Shown: positions 5,076-7,299 of the stretch, piece by piece | Numbering within the stretch: the first letter of the stretch is position 1 | How the letters are laid out: every line of letters begins with the position of its first letter | Source of the DNA: Clostridia bacterium | GTDB taxonomy: Bacteria > Bacillota_A > Clostridia > Christensenellales > Borkfalkiaceae | NCBI GenBank assembly: GCA_003979335.1 | Contig: RYWC01000033.1 | Coordinates: 1-7,299 of the forward strand | DNA length: 7,299 bases | Direction: 5' to 3' | The notes under the pieces: generated by a model | The model's database searches: none | What the model saw: the letters and a program-made list of their open reading frames with translations, nothing else | Told to the model about the DNA's origin: nothing | Position numbers and translations under genes: made by a program

Positions 5076-6356
5076 ATGAAAAATACTGAAAATTATAAAC
5101 TTGACACTTTATGCGTTCAGGCAGGATATTCGCCCAAATCGGGCGAGGGCAGAATCCCCCCCATTTCGCAGTCCACAACTTTCTTTTACCCCAAAACGCA
5201 GGAAATGGCTGACCTTTTCGACCTGAAAAGCGACGGCTACTTCTATTCCCGTCTGGCAAACCCCACCGTTGCGGCGTTTGAGGGTAAGGTTGCGGCGCTT
5301 GAAGGCGGACTTTGCGGCATTGGTTGCGCGTCCGGAATGTCGGCAACCTCGCTGGCTATATTCACGGTTGCAGGCGCAGGCGATAACATAATTTCTTCCT
5401 CCGCTATTTACGGCGGAACTTACAACCTGTTTTCCACCACGTTGCCCAAGCTCGGCATAGAGTGCAGATTTTTCGAACCCGACGCGCCTGCGGAAGAAAT
5501 AGAAAAACTGATTGACGGCAAAACTAAGATGATTTTTACCGAAACGGTCGCAAACCCCGCAATCGTTGTGCTTGATTTTGACAAGATTGCAGAAATAGCA
5601 AAAAAACACAATGTACTTTTTGCCGTTGACAATACACTTGCGACACCGATACTGTGCAGACCCAAGGAATGGGGAGCGCACCTTGTTATACACTCCTCTT
5701 CCAAATACCTTGACGGACACGCGGCGGCCCTCGGCGGTATGATAGTCGACCTCGGAAATTTTAATTTTAAAAGCAACCCTCGTTATCCCTCGTTCAACGA
5801 GCCCGACGAAAGCTATCACGGACTTGTTTACGCAGACCTGCCCGTAGCTTTCGGCACAAAGTGCCGCGCGCAGATGATGAGAGACTTCGGCGCCATTATG
5901 AGTCCGCAGAACGGTTTTATTTCATACATAGGAAGCGATACGCTTGCTCTCAGAATGGAAAGGCACAGCGAAAACGCTAAAAAAGTTGCGGCTTATCTTA
6001 AAAAGCATCCTAAAATAGAGTGGATAAACCACCCCTCATTGCCCGACAATAAATATCATAAGTTGGCTATGAAGTATATGCCGAACGGACAGGGCGGCAT
6101 GATGAGCTTCGGCATTAAAGGCAGCAGCGAGAAATGTGCGGTGTTTATGGAAGCGTTGAAATTAATTACGCAGGAAACGCACGTTGCAGACGTCAGAAGT
6201 TGCGTTCTTCACCCTGCCTCCACAACACACAGACAGCTTTCGGAAGAAGACTTGAAAGCCGCCGGCGTTCCGCACAACCTCATAAGGCTTTCCGTCGGGA
6301 TAGAGAACGCAGACGATATTATTGCAGATTTGAAACAAGCGCTTGAAAAGGTTTAA
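5076..6356 (+). CDS. metY: O-acetylhomoserine sulfhydrylase MetY
   Basis: This PLP enzyme of the Cys/Met metabolism family converts O-acetyl-L-homoserine and sulfide to L-homocysteine and acetate (direct sulfhydrylation). The product is 426 residues, the length expected for MetY and longer than typical cystathionine gamma-synthases. PLP-site features are visible: YSRLANPT (57-64; Tyr57 and Arg59 contact the neighbouring subunit's phosphate), SGM (86-88), Tyr112 stacking on the ring, Asp185 in VDNT, and the Schiff-base Lys210 in HSSSKYLDGH. Arg404 in LIRLSVGIE is the substrate-carboxylate arginine. The insertion near 235-295 (NPDESYHG-like region, GTKCRAQMMRD, SPQNGF) is typical of MetY. ATG at 5076 has GAGG six bases upstream; a TTG 42 bases earlier overlaps smpB and has no such site. 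Other family members (methionine gamma-lyase) are possible, but the adjacent metA favours biosynthesis. Confidence 0.92.
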   Translation: MKNTENYKLDTLCVQAGYSPKSGEGRIPPISQSTTFFYPKTQEMADLFDLKSDGYFYSRLANPTVAAFEGKVAALEGGLCGIGCASGMSATSLAIFTVAGAGDNIISSSAIYGGTYNLFSTTLPKLGIECRFFEPDAPAEEIEKLIDGKTKMIFTETVANPAIVVLDFDKIAEIAKKHNVLFAVDNTLATPILCRPKEWGAHLVIHSSSKYLDGHAAALGGMIVDLGNFNFKSNPRYPSFNEPDESYHGLVYADLPVAFGTKCRAQMMRDFGAIMSPQNGFISYIGSDTLALRMERHSENAKKVAAYLKKHPKIEWINHPSLPDNKYHKLAMKYMPNGQGGMMSFGIKGSSEKCAVFMEALKLITQETHVADVRSCVLHPASTTHRQLSEEDLKAAGVPHNLIRLSVGIENADDIIADLKQALEKV

Positions 6357-6358
6357 CC

Positions 6359-7276
6359 ATGCCCATAGTAATCGATAAAGACATACCGGCTTATAAAATT
6401 CTTACCGACGAAAAAATATTCGTAATGGACAAAGAACGGGCTGTTTCGCAGGAAATCCGACCGATTGAAATTGCCATTTTAAACCTTATGCCTACAAAGG
6501 AAACTACCGAAACGCAGTTTATGAGGTTGCTTTCCAACTCCCCGTTGCAGGTCAATATAACGCTTATCAAAACGTCAACATACAATTCGACGCACGTTGA
6601 CAAGAGCCATTTGGACAAGTTTTACAAGACTTTTAAAGAAGTAAAAGAAAATAAGTTCGACGGTATGATTATAACAGGCGCGCCCGTGGAAAATATGGCG
6701 TTTGAAGAAGTTGCGTACTGGAAAGAGCTGGAAGAAATTCTGGACTGGACAAAGACAAACGTAACCTCTACCCTGTTCATATGCTGGGGCGCGCAAGCGG
6801 CTTTACACTATTTTTACGGCATTAAAAAGCACCCTTTACGCGAAAAATGCTTCGGTATTTTTGCGCATCAACGAATCAGGGACGGCGTGACGGAACCTCT
6901 TATGCGAGGAATTTCGGACGAGTTCCATATGCCGCATTCAAGACACACAATTATTTACGCAAAGGATATACTGCATACCAAAGAGCTTAAAATACTTGCT
7001 TATTCCAAAAAAGCCGGAGCTTCGGTCATAAAAAGCATGGATAACAGACAGGTTTTTGTCACTGGACATATGGAATATGACAGATACACCTTAAAAAACG
7101 AATACGAACGCGACAAATCGGCAGGACTTGATATTAAGCCGCCTGTAAATTATTTTGCGGACAAAGAACTGAACGAAGTAAAAATGAATTGGACTTCTAC
7201 CGCAAACCTCTTTTACATAAACTGGCTTAACTATTACGTTTATCAGGTTACGCCTTACAACATCAGCGAAGTATAA
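6359..7276 (+). CDS. metA: Homoserine O-acetyltransferase, MetA/MetAA family
   Basis: MetA transfers an acyl group from CoA to homoserine, the first committed step of methionine synthesis. The 305-residue protein aligns by eye along its whole length with E. coli MetA: QEIRPIEIAILNLMP (31-45), LLSNSPLQV (57-65), DGMIITGAPVE (101-111), STLFICWGAQAALH (137-150), PHSRHT (192-197), VTGHMEYD (234-241) and NWLNYYVYQ (288-296). Cys142 is the acyl-carrying nucleophile, and His237 and Glu239 complete the active site. Residue 111 is Glu, which in this family marks acetyl-CoA use, whereas E. coli has Gly and uses succinyl-CoA; this suits the adjacent MetY, which needs O-acetylhomoserine. The ATG lies two bases after the metY stop, with AAAAGG (6346-6351) inside the end of metY, so translational coupling is likely. 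The 23 bases after the stop show nothing recognisable. Confidence 0.95.
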   Translation: MPIVIDKDIPAYKILTDEKIFVMDKERAVSQEIRPIEIAILNLMPTKETTETQFMRLLSNSPLQVNITLIKTSTYNSTHVDKSHLDKFYKTFKEVKENKFDGMIITGAPVENMAFEEVAYWKELEEILDWTKTNVTSTLFICWGAQAALHYFYGIKKHPLREKCFGIFAHQRIRDGVTEPLMRGISDEFHMPHSRHTIIYAKDILHTKELKILAYSKKAGASVIKSMDNRQVFVTGHMEYDRYTLKNEYERDKSAGLDIKPPVNYFADKELNEVKMNWTSTANLFYINWLNYYVYQVTPYNISEV

Positions 7277-7299
7277 CAATAAACCGCCGCGCACAAATG

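Noticed and set aside
5109..5819. 236-codon minus-strand open frame opposite metY
   Set aside because: It lies wholly inside metY, whose protein matches its family throughout; the reverse frame shows no family features and is a shadow.
7277..7299. Start of another gene at the final ATG (7297-7299)
   Set aside because: Only the ATG itself is inside the window and no ribosome binding site precedes it; it cannot be judged.

Overview
The window looks like a piece of a low-to-moderate GC Gram-positive chromosome, most likely an uncultured member of the Clostridia. The reasons are the gene order secG - rnr - smpB, which is familiar in Firmicutes, the AAAGAGGT-type Shine-Dalgarno sequences, the short A/T-rich spacers with consensus sigma-A promoters, and an acetyl-type methionine branch (MetA plus MetY). 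Placement below class level is not possible from the sequence alone. The first 19 bases are not genomic: they match the Tn5/Nextera mosaic end exactly, so this is an assembled contig whose left end still carries library adapter.

Left part (20-1157), a small divergent module: a leftward gene for an unrecognised 255-residue protein with two membrane segments and a coiled coil, and a rightward 66-residue XRE-family DNA-binding protein. The 92-base gap between them holds a perfect consensus promoter (TTGACA-17-TATAAT) for the membrane protein. A palindrome CAAGTCA-N4-TGACTTG and an extra copy of the same half-site lie on that promoter, and a second palindrome overlaps the start codon of the regulator. 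The likely reading is that the regulator represses the membrane protein and itself. Each gene ends at a hairpin that looks like a terminator. This is the least ordinary part of the window.

Middle (1195-4547): a ten-helix EamA/DMT-type exporter gene with its own promoter, then secG (protein-export channel subunit) with a strong extended -10 promoter, a terminator, and rnr (a compact RNase R). The rnr start lies only a few bases after the secG terminator and has no visible ribosome binding site.

Right part (4552-7276): a promoter (TTTACA-17-TATAAT) just after rnr leads into a tight run of smpB, metY and metA with gaps of 13 and 2 bases. SmpB works with tmRNA in ribosome rescue, and RNase R is the exonuclease linked to that process, so rnr and smpB are a functional pair. 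MetA should make O-acetylhomoserine (Cys142 nucleophile, Glu111 typical of acetyl-CoA users), which MetY then converts with sulfide to homocysteine. The two enzymes form one consecutive pathway branch. No SAM riboswitch or T-box precedes them inside the window.

No CRISPR array, tRNA, rRNA, insertion sequence or complete mobile element is visible, and no stretch longer than 100 bases lacks a gene. Most of the window is ordinary housekeeping sequence.
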